Source: Actinacidiphila yeochonensis CN732 (GTDB lineage: Bacteria > Actinomycetota > Actinomycetes > Streptomycetales > Streptomycetaceae). From it: a stretch of DNA of 64,000 nucleotides. Positions 26,390 through 35,648 of the stretch are shown here, one piece after another. The translations under genes were made by a program, and so were the position numbers. Every line of letters starts with the position of its first letter. Within the stretch, counting starts at the first letter, position 1. The notes beneath the pieces were generated by a model. The model had not been told where the DNA came from. It did no database searches and was given only the letters and a program-made list of their open reading frames with translations. The DNA lies in the NCBI RefSeq assembly GCF_000745345.1, contig NZ_JQNR01000004.1:992001-1056000 (forward strand), written 5' to 3'.

Positions 26390-27223
26390 CTACTCGGCGA
26401 TGCCCCGGGTGAGCAGCACCACCGTGACGAAGGTGCGGTACAGCCGGATCGGGTCGTCGTCGGTGATCGACACCGCCACCGGGTCGGCCGGGTCCGGGCG
26501 GACGCCCTGCACCCAGGTGGCCATCTCGGCCAGATCCGGGTTGCGCATCCGCACCGTCAGCGTCGCCGGCAGCTCGATCGCCGGCAGCGGAGCCCCCGCG
26601 GCCAGGGACTGCACCGCGCGGCGGGCGGCGCCCCGGATCACCTCGCGGGCGTCGTGCGGGTGCAGGCTGTCGGCGGCGAAGCGGGACACCGAGGTCTTCA
26701 CCACCGCCGCGGCGGCTCCCGGGCAGAACGGCCGCAGCTCGCGGGCGGTCGTCTCGTCGCCGGTGACGAGCACCACCGGCACCCCGTGGCCGAGCGCCAC
26801 CAGCGCGTTGATCCCGCTCTCCCCGGCCACCACGCCGTTCAGCCGCACCTCGCTGATCGCCGCCGGGTTGTAGGTGTGCGACAGCGTGGCGGGGGAGCCC
26901 GACATGGAGCCGTGGTAGGAGACGAAGAAGACCGCGTCGAAGGACGGGTCGAGCCCCTGCATCATGTACAGCGGCTTGTGCCGTCCCGACAGGTAGCGGG
27001 CCCGCCCGCCCAGTTCCGCCGGCCGCAGGTTCGCCATCGTCGAGTGCGAGTCGTTGACCAGGAACTCCCGCGCCCCGGCGGCCTGCGCGCCCTCGATGGC
27101 CGCGTTCACCTCGGCCTGGAGCAGGCCGCGGTAGTGCTCGTACTCGGGCTGCCCGGGGCGGCACTGCGCCCAGTCGACGACGCCGGCGGTGCCCTCCATG
27201 TCGGAGGAGACGAAGACCTTCAC
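26390..27223 (-). CDS. M55-family D-aminopeptidase (DppA-like)
   Basis: This 277-residue member of the M55 family is a zinc-dependent D-aminopeptidase of the kind typified by Bacillus DppA. Metal ligands are visible: SSDMEG (Asp, Glu) at the N-terminus, NDSHSTM, SYHGSMSG (His) and GESGINA (Glu). The start is GTG at 27223, which shares GTGA with the stop of the glycosylasparaginase gene, so the two are translationally coupled. No signal peptide is visible, so it acts in the cytoplasm on imported D-peptides. The family pairing is common in actinobacteria; here it borders glycan-degrading genes. Confidence 0.9.
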   Translation of the reverse strand: MKVFVSSDMEGTAGVVDWAQCRPGQPEYEHYRGLLQAEVNAAIEGAQAAGAREFLVNDSHSTMANLRPAELGGRARYLSGRHKPLYMMQGLDPSFDAVFFVSYHGSMSGSPATLSHTYNPAAISEVRLNGVVAGESGINALVALGHGVPVVLVTGDETTARELRPFCPGAAAAVVKTSVSRFAADSLHPHDAREVIRGAARRAVQSLAAGAPLPAIELPATLTVRMRNPDLAEMATWVQGVRPDPADPVAVSITDDDPIRLYRTFVTVVLLTRGIAE

Positions 27224-28167
27224 AGCACGCTCCTGGGCCGGAACTCCGGCTCGGTGGAGGCGTCCGTCATCAGCGCGTAGACGCTGCCCTGCTGGCCGGC
27301 CGCGCCGCCGTGCCGCCCGTCCGGGGTCAGCGCCAGCGCGCGCAGCTCGGCGCGGAAGTCGTCGGGCAGGGTGGCCGCGTCGGCCAGTGCGGCCCGGCAG
27401 GCGTCGGCCGGGTCCTGGCCGGCCGCGAGCAGGTCCACGATGGTGCGGGCGGTGCCGCCGCGCATGCTCAGCTCGCCGCGGCCGGTGCAGGCCGCGCCGC
27501 CGGCCCGCAGGTCGCACCAGTTGCCCGCGCCCGGCAGCGCCGAGTCGCCCACCCGGCCGGGGTACTTGTACGGGTAGCCCGAGGTGGACACGCCCACGCA
27601 CATCTCGCCGGTGGCGTCCAGCGCGATGATGTTGATGGTGCCCCACGGGCCGTCGTGCGGGGCCAGCCGGCGGATCAGGGCGAGCGCGCTCTCCCGGTAG
27701 CGGGCGTCGCCGTCGGTGGCCGCGGTGTTCTCGCCCTCGACCGACCCGCGCGAGTCGGCGACCTGCTTGCGCCACAGCTCCCGCGACTCCTCGGTGAGCA
27801 GGTCGGCGGTGGTGAAACCGTTCTCCTCGGCGAAGAGCGCGGCGCCCTCACCCACCAGCAGGCTGTGCTGCGGCAGCTTCTCCAGCACGGCGCGGGCCAC
27901 CGAGATGGGGTTCGGGTAGTTCTTCAGCGCCGCCACCGCGCCGAAGCGGCGGTCGCTGCCGGTCATGAGGGAGGCGTCCAGCTCCACCACGCCCCGCGCG
28001 TTGGGCAGGCCGGCGGTGCCGACGTAGTGGTCGGCCGGGTTGTCCTCGCAGCGCCGCATGGCCGCCTCGACCGCGTCGAGCGCGGAGCCGCCGCGCCGCA
28101 GCACCTCCATGCCGGTGGGCAGCCCGGCCTCGCTGCGCTCGCTGCCGATGATGATCGCTTCCGCCAC
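27220..28167 (-). CDS. N4-(beta-N-acetylglucosaminyl)-L-asparaginase / isoaspartyl peptidase-type Ntn hydrolase
   Basis: This 315-residue enzyme of the asparaginase-2 (glycosylasparaginase) family would hydrolyse the GlcNAc-Asn bond of N-glycopeptides or related beta-aspartyl bonds. The precursor should cleave itself before the nucleophile Thr in PWGTINIIALD (about residue 175), as known for the family. Supporting segments are AGLPNARGVVELDASLMTG and SGYPYKYPGRVGDSALPGAG. There is no signal peptide, hence a cytoplasmic location. It is the first gene of a two-gene unit with the M55 peptidase. The closest alternative is plant-type L-asparaginase; GlcNAc-asparaginase is favoured by the neighbouring mannosidase-type enzymes and by the WGTI motif. 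Confidence 0.85.
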   Translation of the reverse strand: MAEAIIIGSERSEAGLPTGMEVLRRGGSALDAVEAAMRRCEDNPADHYVGTAGLPNARGVVELDASLMTGSDRRFGAVAALKNYPNPISVARAVLEKLPQHSLLVGEGAALFAEENGFTTADLLTEESRELWRKQVADSRGSVEGENTAATDGDARYRESALALIRRLAPHDGPWGTINIIALDATGEMCVGVSTSGYPYKYPGRVGDSALPGAGNWCDLRAGGAACTGRGELSMRGGTARTIVDLLAAGQDPADACRAALADAATLPDDFRAELRALALTPDGRHGGAAGQQGSVYALMTDASTEPEFRPRSVL

Positions 28168-28354
28168 GTCGTACCTCCTCGTACTCGCCGCGACCTGCGC
28201 GTACGTCGGGCGCCGGCCGCCGCGGGCAGTCTCGCACCCGGGAGGCCCGGCGGCACGGTCGGGGCGCTGTGGCCCTCGCCACGGTTGAGGGTCGGCCTGA
28301 CACTCCGCGTTCTTGCGTGAGTTCTGTCAAATATTTCGCCTGATGCGCCGTCTA

Positions 28355-28383
28355 TTGCGGTGTCGTGTCGACCTCGTTACCAT
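28355..28383 (+). promoter_or_regulatory. Putative promoter of the GH71/99-like gene
   Basis: TTGCGG (28355-28360), an exact 17-bp spacer and TACCAT (28378-28383) form a sigma-70-type promoter about 80 bp before the start codon, in a locally AT-richer stretch. Confidence 0.5.
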
Positions 28384-28463
28384 CCGGCGCAGGCCGCCGG
28401 ACGGGTGCCGGCACACGGAACGGCCCGCGGCGCCGGGAGACGACGACCGATCGGAGAATCCGC

Positions 28464-30158
28464 ATGGGTGTCACGCGTCGGGTGTTCCTGCAGGCGGCGG
28501 TGGCCGCCACCGCGGTCGGGGCGACCGCCGGAGTCCAGACCGCCGGGGCCGGGGCCGCGAGCGCGGCCAGCGCCGCCGGCGACGTCGTCGGCAAGGTGAC
28601 GGTCGGCTACCAGGGCTGGTTCGCCTGCGTCGGCGACGGCGCGCCGATCAACGCCTGGTGGCACTGGAGCGCCAACTCCGGCCAGGCGCCCTCCCCGTCC
28701 AACACCACCATCGTGGCCTGGCCGGACGTCCGCGAGTACACCCACACCTACCAGACCGGCTACGCCGCCCTCGGCAACGGCCAGCCCGCCACCCTCTTCT
28801 CCTCCTACGACCAGCAGACGGTCGACACGCACTTCCTGTGGCTCCAGCAGAACGGCATCGACACCGCCGCCCTCCAGCGCTTCAACCCCAACGGCTCCGA
28901 GGGCCCCACCCGCGACGCGATGGCACAGAAGGTGCGCAGCTCCGCCGAGAAGTACGGGCGGAAGTTCCACATCATGTACGACGTCTCGGACTGGACCAAC
29001 ATGCAGTCCGAGATCAAGACCGACTGGACGAACAAGATGCAGGCCCACACCGCCAGTTCGGCCTACGCCGTGCAGAACGGCAAGCCGGTGGTGTGCATCT
29101 GGGGCTTCGGCTTCAACGACAACCAGCGGCCGTTCGCCGCCGACGCCTGCCTGGACGTGGTCAACTGGTTCAAGGCGCAGGGATGTTACGTGATCGGCGG
29201 GGTGCCCACCTGGTGGCGCACCGGAGACCGCGACTCCCGGGCCGGGTTCTCGGACGTCTACCACGCCTTCCACATGCTCTCGCCGTGGATGGTCGGCCGG
29301 ATCGGCAGCGTCGCGGACGCCGACAATTTCTACACCGTCGCCACCGTGCCGGACCTGGCCGAGTGCGCCGCCTACGGCATCGACTACCAGCCGTGCGTGC
29401 TGCCCGGCTCGGTGACGGGGCGCCAGCGCGCCCACGGCGACTTCATGTGGCGGCAGTTCTACGACCACGTGCGGGCCGGGGTGAAAAGCGTCTACATTTC
29501 CATGTTCGACGAGTTCAACGAGGGCAACCAGATCTGCAAGACCGCCGAGTCCCAGGCGTGGGTGCCCACCAACTCCGGCTTCCTGGCGCTCGACGAGGAC
29601 GGCACCGCCTGCTCCTCCGACTACTACCTGCGGCTCACCGGCGACGGCGGCCGGATGCTCAAGGGCCAGCTCGCGCTCACCGCCACCCGGCCCACCCAGC
29701 CGGTGGTGAGCGGTTCGGGGACCGGCGGCAGCCCCAACACCGACCTGGCCCTGCACAAGTCCACCTCCGAGAGCGGCCACACCCAGGTCTACGCCTCCGG
29801 CAACGCGGTGGACGGCGACCCGAACAGCTACTGGGAGTCCACGGACAACGCCTTCCCGCAGTGGTTCCAGGTGGACCTCGGCTCGGCGGCGCAGGTCAGG
29901 CGGCTGGTGCTGACCCTCCCGCCGTCCACCGCCTGGGGCGCCCGCACCCAGACGCTCGGCGTGACGGGCGGCACCGACCCCGGGCAGCTCGGCCAGCTCG
30001 CCGCCTCGGCCGGCTACACCTTCGACCCGGCGACCGGGAACACCGCGACGATCACCCTGCCGTCCACGGCCACCGCCCGCTACCTGCGGCTGACCTTCAC
30101 CGCCAACACCGGCTGGCCGGCCGGGCAGCTCTCCGGCCTCCAGGTCTACAGCGGCTGA
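28464..30158 (+). CDS. Tat-secreted GH71/99-like glycoside hydrolase with F5/8-type C domain
   Basis: This 564-residue protein starts at ATG 28464 (GGAGA ribosome site). A twin-arginine signal (TRRVFLQAAVAATAVG) directs folded export. The catalytic part (~45-405) opens with VGYQGWFACVGDG and holds SMFDEFNEGNQI, the acidic motif typical of the GH71/99-like clan, whose known members are endo-acting alpha-mannanases/mannosidases or alpha-1,3-glucanases. Residues ~425-564 form a discoidin-like carbohydrate-binding domain (NTDLALHKSTSES, SYWESTDNAFPQWFQVDLG). Mannan or N-glycan is a plausible substrate given GH92 next door, but that is inference. Confidence 0.88.
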   Translation: MGVTRRVFLQAAVAATAVGATAGVQTAGAGAASAASAAGDVVGKVTVGYQGWFACVGDGAPINAWWHWSANSGQAPSPSNTTIVAWPDVREYTHTYQTGYAALGNGQPATLFSSYDQQTVDTHFLWLQQNGIDTAALQRFNPNGSEGPTRDAMAQKVRSSAEKYGRKFHIMYDVSDWTNMQSEIKTDWTNKMQAHTASSAYAVQNGKPVVCIWGFGFNDNQRPFAADACLDVVNWFKAQGCYVIGGVPTWWRTGDRDSRAGFSDVYHAFHMLSPWMVGRIGSVADADNFYTVATVPDLAECAAYGIDYQPCVLPGSVTGRQRAHGDFMWRQFYDHVRAGVKSVYISMFDEFNEGNQICKTAESQAWVPTNSGFLALDEDGTACSSDYYLRLTGDGGRMLKGQLALTATRPTQPVVSGSGTGGSPNTDLALHKSTSESGHTQVYASGNAVDGDPNSYWESTDNAFPQWFQVDLGSAAQVRRLVLTLPPSTAWGARTQTLGVTGGTDPGQLGQLAASAGYTFDPATGNTATITLPSTATARYLRLTFTANTGWPAGQLSGLQVYSG

Positions 30159-30243
30159 CCGCACCCCGGACCTCCCGGACCCGGGCCGCACCTCCCGCGC
30201 CGGACCGGCGACGCGCGGAGGTGCGGCCTCGGCCGGCCTGGGA

Positions 30244-32619
30244 TCACACCGCGGACGGCGGCGCCCACTTCGGGTCGCTGCCCCAGGCGGTGTTCGGCTC
30301 CGCCCCCATCCGCAGGGTGAGCCGTCCGCCGGCCAGCACCTCCTCGTGGCGCAGCCACGCCCGGTGCAGGGGGCGGCCGTTGAGCTCGGCGGAGCGCACG
30401 TAGAGGTTGTCCGCGGAGTTGTCGCGGGCCTCGACGGTGAACCGGGTGCGGCGGCTGGTGGTGAAGGCGACCTCGTCGAAGACCGGGCTGCCGATGACGT
30501 ACACGCCGCTGGCCGGCGCGACCGGGTAGAGGCCGGAGGCGGCCAGCACGTACCAGGCGGACATCTGGCCGCAGTCGTCGTTGCCGATCAGCCCCGAGGG
30601 CCCGGTGCCGTAGGCGTACTGGCACACGTACCGCGACCACTTCTGCGTCAGCCAGGGCGCGCCGGTGTACACGAACATGAACGCCAGGTGGTGCACCGGC
30701 TCGTTGGAGTGGTTGTACTTGTCGTTCCAGGTGCGCATCGCCTCCGGCGGCGTCTGCTCGAACAGCTCGTTCAGCCGGGTGTTGAAGGCGTCGCGCCCGC
30801 CGATCAGGCCGGCCAGGCCGTCGATGTCGTGCGGGACGAACCAGCCCTGCTGCTCCGGGGTGGACTCCACGCAGCCGTCCTGGTCGCCCATCCAGCTGCC
30901 GTCGGCGTTGCGGCCGCGGAACCAGCCGGCGTCCGCGTCGAACAGGTTGCGGTAGTTCTGGGAGGTGCCCTCCAGCGTGCGGGCGTCGGCGTGCTTGCCG
31001 AGGGCCCGGGCGAACCGGGCCAGGGCGTAGTCGGAGTAGCAGTTCTCCAGCGTCGTGGACAGGCTGGTGTCGACGCAGTACCCGAGCTTCGACCAGTTCC
31101 CGAAGTCGTTGCGGTTGGACGACTCGGCCGGCCCCAGGGCCACGTCACGGCAGTACTGGTACGCCGTCTCCGCGTCGAAGCCGCGCACGCCCTTGAGGTA
31201 GGCCTCCGCTATGACGTTGATCCCCGGGTCGCCGACCATCGTGTTGGTGTCGGTGCCCAGCAGCTCCCAGCGGGCCAGGCCCTTGACGGCACCCGAACCG
31301 GTCAGCGCCAGCAGCGTGTTGACCTGGTCGGCGACGACCTGCTCGTCGATGATCGTCAACAGCGGGAACTGCGCCCGGAAGACGTCCCAGCCGCTGAACA
31401 CGGTGCGGTGGGTGAAGTCGTCGTGGCGGACGGGGCCGTCGCCGAAGCGGCCGGAGCCGTCGGAGTCGCTGGAGATCCGCGGGTCGATCATGGTGTGGTA
31501 GAGCGCGGAGTAGAAGATCTCCCGCTGCTCGTCGGTGCCGCCGCTGGCCGCCACCTTGCCGACGGCGGTCGACCACGTCCGCCGGGCCGCGTTCCGCGTG
31601 CCGTCGAAGTCCCACCCCGGGATGTCCGCCGCGAGGTTCGCCCGGGCACCGGCGATGCTGGTGTACGACAGCCCGGCCTTGAGGAGCACCTGCTGGCCGG
31701 CGGTGACCGGGAACTCGACGAAGAACCCGGCGTCGTCGCTCGCGCCGGCCAGTCCCGTCGCCCCCTGGGTGACGGTGCCGCCGTCCCAGGTGTCGAGCCG
31801 GGTGATCGGCAGCTCGAAGCACATCGTGAAGTACACCGTGTACACCGGGCCGTTGCCGCAGATCCAGCCGCCGCCGGAGCGGTCGGCCGTCAAGGTGCCC
31901 TCCACGGTGTGCGCGTCGACCAGGGTGAGCGCCTGGGTGACGGTGTGGGTGCCGTCGAAGCCGATGCGCCGTGACAGGTCCACCTTCAGCCGGCCGGTGC
32001 CGGCGTCGTGGAAGGTGCAGCGCAGGATGCCGGCGCGCTCGGCCGCGGTCAGCTCGACCCGTACGCCGTAGCGGTCGAGTTCCACCGCGTAGTACCCGGC
32101 CTCGGCGGTCTCGGTGGCCTTGTCGAACGGGCTCTTGGCGGCGTCGCGCCCGGTCACCAGGTCGCCGGTCTGCGGCATCACCTGGAGCTCGCCGAGGTCG
32201 CCGTAGCAGCCGATGCCGCTCAGGTGCAGGAAGCTGAACCCCTCGATGGTGGTCATGTCGGCGGAGTAGCCGCTGCCGTTGTCGCCGCCGCTGACGGTGT
32301 CCGGGCTGAGCTGGACCAAGCCGAAGGGCACCACCGCGCCGGGGAAGGTCTTGCCGCAGGCGGTGTCCGCGGAGGTGGTGAGGGCCCCTGTCAGCGGGTT
32401 GATCCAGTCCACCGCGGCGCGCCGGGCGGACGTGCCGGCGGCCGTCGCGGCGCCGGCCGGCTCGGCGACCGGACCCCTGGCGGCTGCCGCCTCCGACGCC
32501 CCGTCGGCCGCCGCCGCGGTGGGCGCCGCGGCGCCGAGCGCCGCCGCTGCCGCCGCGCCGCCTCCGGCGAGCAGAAATCCCCGCCTGCTGAACGCGTCAC
32601 CGTGCTCGGATGTGGACAT
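30244..32619 (-). CDS. Tat-secreted GH92 alpha-mannosidase
   Basis: This 791-residue member of GH92, a family of calcium-dependent exo-alpha-mannosidases, starts at ATG 32619 (GGAGGAG ribosome site) with a twin-arginine signal (SRRGFLLAGGG). The N-domain begins VDWINPLTGALTTSADTACGKTFPGA. The catalytic (alpha/alpha)6 part contains SNEPVHHLAFMF and GNDDCGQMSAWYVLAASG, the diagnostic GH92 segments with acid/base residues. It would trim terminal mannose from N-glycans or mannoproteins outside the cell. It is divergent from the GH95 gene and shares an AT-rich promoter region with it. Confidence 0.94.
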   Translation of the reverse strand: MSTSEHGDAFSRRGFLLAGGGAAAAAALGAAAPTAAAADGASEAAAARGPVAEPAGAATAAGTSARRAAVDWINPLTGALTTSADTACGKTFPGAVVPFGLVQLSPDTVSGGDNGSGYSADMTTIEGFSFLHLSGIGCYGDLGELQVMPQTGDLVTGRDAAKSPFDKATETAEAGYYAVELDRYGVRVELTAAERAGILRCTFHDAGTGRLKVDLSRRIGFDGTHTVTQALTLVDAHTVEGTLTADRSGGGWICGNGPVYTVYFTMCFELPITRLDTWDGGTVTQGATGLAGASDDAGFFVEFPVTAGQQVLLKAGLSYTSIAGARANLAADIPGWDFDGTRNAARRTWSTAVGKVAASGGTDEQREIFYSALYHTMIDPRISSDSDGSGRFGDGPVRHDDFTHRTVFSGWDVFRAQFPLLTIIDEQVVADQVNTLLALTGSGAVKGLARWELLGTDTNTMVGDPGINVIAEAYLKGVRGFDAETAYQYCRDVALGPAESSNRNDFGNWSKLGYCVDTSLSTTLENCYSDYALARFARALGKHADARTLEGTSQNYRNLFDADAGWFRGRNADGSWMGDQDGCVESTPEQQGWFVPHDIDGLAGLIGGRDAFNTRLNELFEQTPPEAMRTWNDKYNHSNEPVHHLAFMFVYTGAPWLTQKWSRYVCQYAYGTGPSGLIGNDDCGQMSAWYVLAASGLYPVAPASGVYVIGSPVFDEVAFTTSRRTRFTVEARDNSADNLYVRSAELNGRPLHRAWLRHEEVLAGGRLTLRMGAEPNTAWGSDPKWAPPSAV

Positions 32620-32628
32620 GCTCCTCCA

Positions 32629-32654
32629 GACATCGGATGTCGCGCTGGGCGACA
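32629..32654. promoter_or_regulatory. Overlapping palindromes upstream of GH92
   Basis: GACATC-G-GATGTC (32629-32641) is a perfect palindrome around one base and lies directly before the GH92 ribosome site. TGTCGC-N5-GCGACA (32638-32654) overlaps it. They are unlike the ara-type operators, so a different regulator may control the mannosidase. Confidence 0.45.
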
Positions 32655-32701
32655 CGGTTGTCAACTTGGCCGTCCCTGGCTGTCCCTGATCGCTCAAGGT
32701 C

Positions 32702-32749
32702 TTGAAACCATTAATTAACAGTTTTATGTTGCTCCTGCACCGCTGGCAA
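32702..32749. promoter_or_regulatory. Overlapping divergent promoters for GH92 and GH95
   Basis: On the plus strand TTGAAA (32702-32707), exactly 17 bp and TATGTT (32725-32730) face GH95. On the minus strand TTGCCA (32749-32744), 16 bp and ATAAAA (32727-32722) face GH92. The two -10 regions overlap inside a rare AT-rich patch with TTAATTAA, so the two genes may be coregulated or compete for polymerase. Confidence 0.5.
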
Positions 32750-32834
32750 GTGATCAGCAGAAACAGCAGGAACTGGCAGAAACCAGAAGACTTCACCGGA
32801 CTTCGCAGGTCATCCTCCAGGAGACGCCACCCTT

Positions 32835-35257
32835 ATGACTGCCTCTCAGCCAGGCCCCCGCCGGTCGCCCAGTCGTCGGAGCTTTATCGCCCTCGCGGGT
32901 GCCGGAGCCGCCGGCTCGATCGCCGCGATGGGCCTGCCGGCCTTCACCGCGGCCGCTGCCGAACCGCGGCGCCCGGCCGGCGATCCGCGCACTCCGGACG
33001 CCGAGGCGCTGCGGCTGTGGTGGAGCACGCCCGCCGCCGAGGACGTGATGATCCAGCAGGCCGTTCCGGTCGGCAACGGTCGGCTCGGCGCCCTCACCGG
33101 CGGCGACCCCGCGCGCGAGACGCTCTACGTCACCGACAGCACCCTGTGGACCGGCGGCCTCAACGACGTCCTCGACGACGACGGCCAGTTCCCCTACGAG
33201 CGGGTGGAGTTCGGATCGCTCACCCAACTCGCACACCTGACACTGGAGTTGCCGGACCACACGCCGGAGACCGTCACCGGCTACCGGCGCACCCTGGACC
33301 TCAGCAACGCCCTGGCCGCCGTCGAGTACCGGCAGCGCGGCGCCGCCCACCGCCGCGAGGTCTACGCCAGCCACCCCGACGACGCCGTCGTGCTCCGCCT
33401 CACCCAGCCCGGAGGCGGCCTGACCGGCACCATCGCGCTGGCCGGCACCCACGGCGAGGCCGCGGCGACCGCGGCCCCGGCCGGCCCTCGGGCGGCGCCA
33501 CCCTCTCCTTCTCCGCGGCCCTCGACAACGGCCTGCGCTACGCCGCCGCCGTCACCGCCGTCAGCCGCACCGGCACGGTGCGGGCCACCGCAGACGGACT
33601 GGCCTTCACCGGCTGCTCCGACCTGCTGGTGGTGCTCAGCGGCGGCACCGACTACGCCCCCGACCCGGCACGCGGCTACCGCGACCCGGGCGCCGACCCG
33701 CTCGCGCTGTCCCGCCGCAAGGCGCGGGCCGCCGCCGCGACCGACCCCGACGCCCTGCGCTCCACCCATGTGGCGGACTACCAGCGGCTGTTCGGGACGA
33801 TGTCGGTGGACCTCGGTCCGTCGAGTGCTGCCCAGCGCGCCGCCGACACCTGGACCCGGCTCACCGACCGGGCCCGGGACGGCGCCGCCCCGGACCCCGA
33901 ACTGGAAGCCGCCTACCTCCAGTTCGGCCGCTACCTGATGATCAGCGGCTCCCGCGACAGCGTGCCCATGGGGTTGCAGGGGCCCTGGCTGGACGGCAAC
34001 GACCCGGACTGGATGGGCGACTACCACACCGACATCAACGTCCAGATGAACTACTGGATGGCCGACCGCACCGGCCTGCCCGGCTGCTTCGACGCGTTCA
34101 CCAGGTACTGCCTGGCCCAGCTCCCCTCCTGGACCGACACCACCCGCCGCCTCTACAACGACCCGCGCAACCGCTTCCGCAACTCCTCCGGGAAGGTGGC
34201 CGGATGGGCCGTCGCCTTCTCCACCAACCTCTACGGCGGATCGGGCTGGTGGTGGCACCCGGCGGCCAACGCCTGGATCGCCAACTCCCTCTTCGCGCAC
34301 TGGGAGTACACCCAGGACACCGCCGTCCTGGCCGAGATCTACCCGCTGCTCAAGGGCGCCTGCGAGTTCTGGCAGGCCCGACTGGTGTCCATGACCGTCA
34401 CCGATCCGGCCACCGGCCAGGACCGCGAGGTCCTCGTCGACGACAAGGACTGGTCACCCGAGCAGGGCCCGCAGGACGCCGTGGGCAACACCTACGCGCA
34501 GGAGCTGGTGTGGGCGCTGTTCGGCAACTTCCACACCGCCAGCGCGGCCCTCGGCCGCGACGCGCCGCTGCGCGCCACCCTCGACGGGCTGCGCGCCCGC
34601 CTCTACCTGCCCCAGGTCAGCCCCACCAGCGGGTGGCTGGAGGAGTGGATGTCCCCCGACAACCTCGGCGAGGACCAGCACCGCCACCTCTCGCCGCTGA
34701 TCGGCTTCTTCCCCGGGGACCGGATCACCCTCGACGGCTCACCCGCCGAGCTGCTCTCCGGCGTGCGCGCCCTGCTCGTCGCGCGCGGCATGGACAGCTA
34801 CGGCTGGGCCAACGCCTGGCGCGCGCTGTGCTGGGCCCGGCTGAAGGACGCCGACCGCGCCTACCAGCTGGTGACCACGAACCTGCGCCCGTCCACCGCC
34901 AACAGCAACGGCTCGGCGATGAACCTGCTGGACATCTACCAGGTGGAGGACGACCGCAGCATCTTCCAGATCGACGCCAACTTCGGCACCCCGTCGGCGA
35001 TGGTGGAGATGCTGCTGTACTCCCGGCCCGGCCGGATCGAGCTGCTGCCCGCGCTGCCCGCCGCCTGGGCGGGGGAGGGGCGGATCACCGGCGTCGGCGC
35101 CCGCGGCGGCTTCACCGTCGACCTGGCCTGGCGGGACGGCGCGGTGACCGAGGCCACCGTGCGCAGCACCGGCGGCCGGACCACCGAGGTGGTCGCCAAC
35201 GGCACCACCCGCGCCGTGCGGCTGGCCCCCGGCCGCGAGACGGTACTGCGCTGGTGA
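32835..35257 (+). CDS. Tat-secreted GH95 alpha-L-fucosidase, with apparent frameshift
   Basis: The gene starts at ATG 32835 with a twin-arginine signal (SRRSFIALAGAGAAG). The GH95 N-domain begins WWSTPAAEDVMIQQAVPVGNGRLGALTGG. At the CCC run 33485-33487 the frame breaks; one added base joins it smoothly to the downstream frame (GGATLSFSAALDNG...), giving about 807 residues. The catalytic part has NVQMNYW, DWSPEQGPQ and QIDANFG, which from memory of Bifidobacterium AfcA carry the active-site Asn, Glu and Asp. The activity is expected to be alpha-1,2-L-fucosidase, although GH95 includes galactosidases. As printed, the protein would be truncated near residue 225. All downstream family motifs are intact, so a sequencing error or recent mutation is more likely than old decay. 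Confidence 0.85.
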
Positions 35258-35280
35258 GGCACGCGGCCCCGGCCGGATGA

Positions 35281-35328
35281 GCGCCCCGGCGGGCCCGCCC
35301 CTTCGGGAGGGCGGGCCCGCCGGGGCGC
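35281..35328. terminator. 20-bp perfect stem-loop between convergent genes
   Basis: Bases 35281-35300 pair without mismatch to 35309-35328 around an 8-nt loop that contains CTTCGG. It sits between GH95 (+) and the DUF6126 gene (-) and should terminate both. It is the longest perfect stem I see in the window. Confidence 0.8.
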
Positions 35329-35396
35329 CAGGTGGGCGGCGGCGGCTTCGGCCGGGCCCCGTCCGGGCTCACCGCCTGCCCATCACTGCCTGCCGA

Positions 35397-35648
35397 TCAC
35401 CGCTTGCCGATCACGGCGAACATCAGCCACAGGAAGAACGCCATGAAGTGGGCCACCGCCACGTAGACGAGGACCCGCAGGACGACCCCGCGCTCCCTGC
35501 GGTGCTCGGTGCCGTTGGTGGTGGGCTTCACACCCGCCGCCGGGGCGGTGGCGGAGGCCCCCGCGCCTGCGGCCTGAGCGGGCTCAGCGGCCCGGGTGGG
35601 CTCTGTGGGCTGCGAAGTCCCGACGGTCTGAGCGGTCTCAGTGGTCAC
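35397..35648 (-). CDS. Small membrane protein, DUF6126-like
   Basis: This 83-residue protein starts at GTG 35648 with AAGGAGG six bases upstream; the GTG overlaps the stop of the XRE-cupin gene (GTGA). The first ~50 residues are Thr/Ala/Pro-rich and disordered. RRERGVVLRVLVYVAVAHFMAFFLWLMFAVIG near the C-terminus is one membrane helix with positive residues before it, so the N-terminus faces the cytoplasm. It resembles the small DUF6126 proteins found next to XRE regulators in Streptomyces. Its function is unknown; coupling suggests it works with, or is controlled by, the regulator. Confidence 0.75.
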   Translation of the reverse strand: MTTETAQTVGTSQPTEPTRAAEPAQAAGAGASATAPAAGVKPTTNGTEHRRERGVVLRVLVYVAVAHFMAFFLWLMFAVIGKR

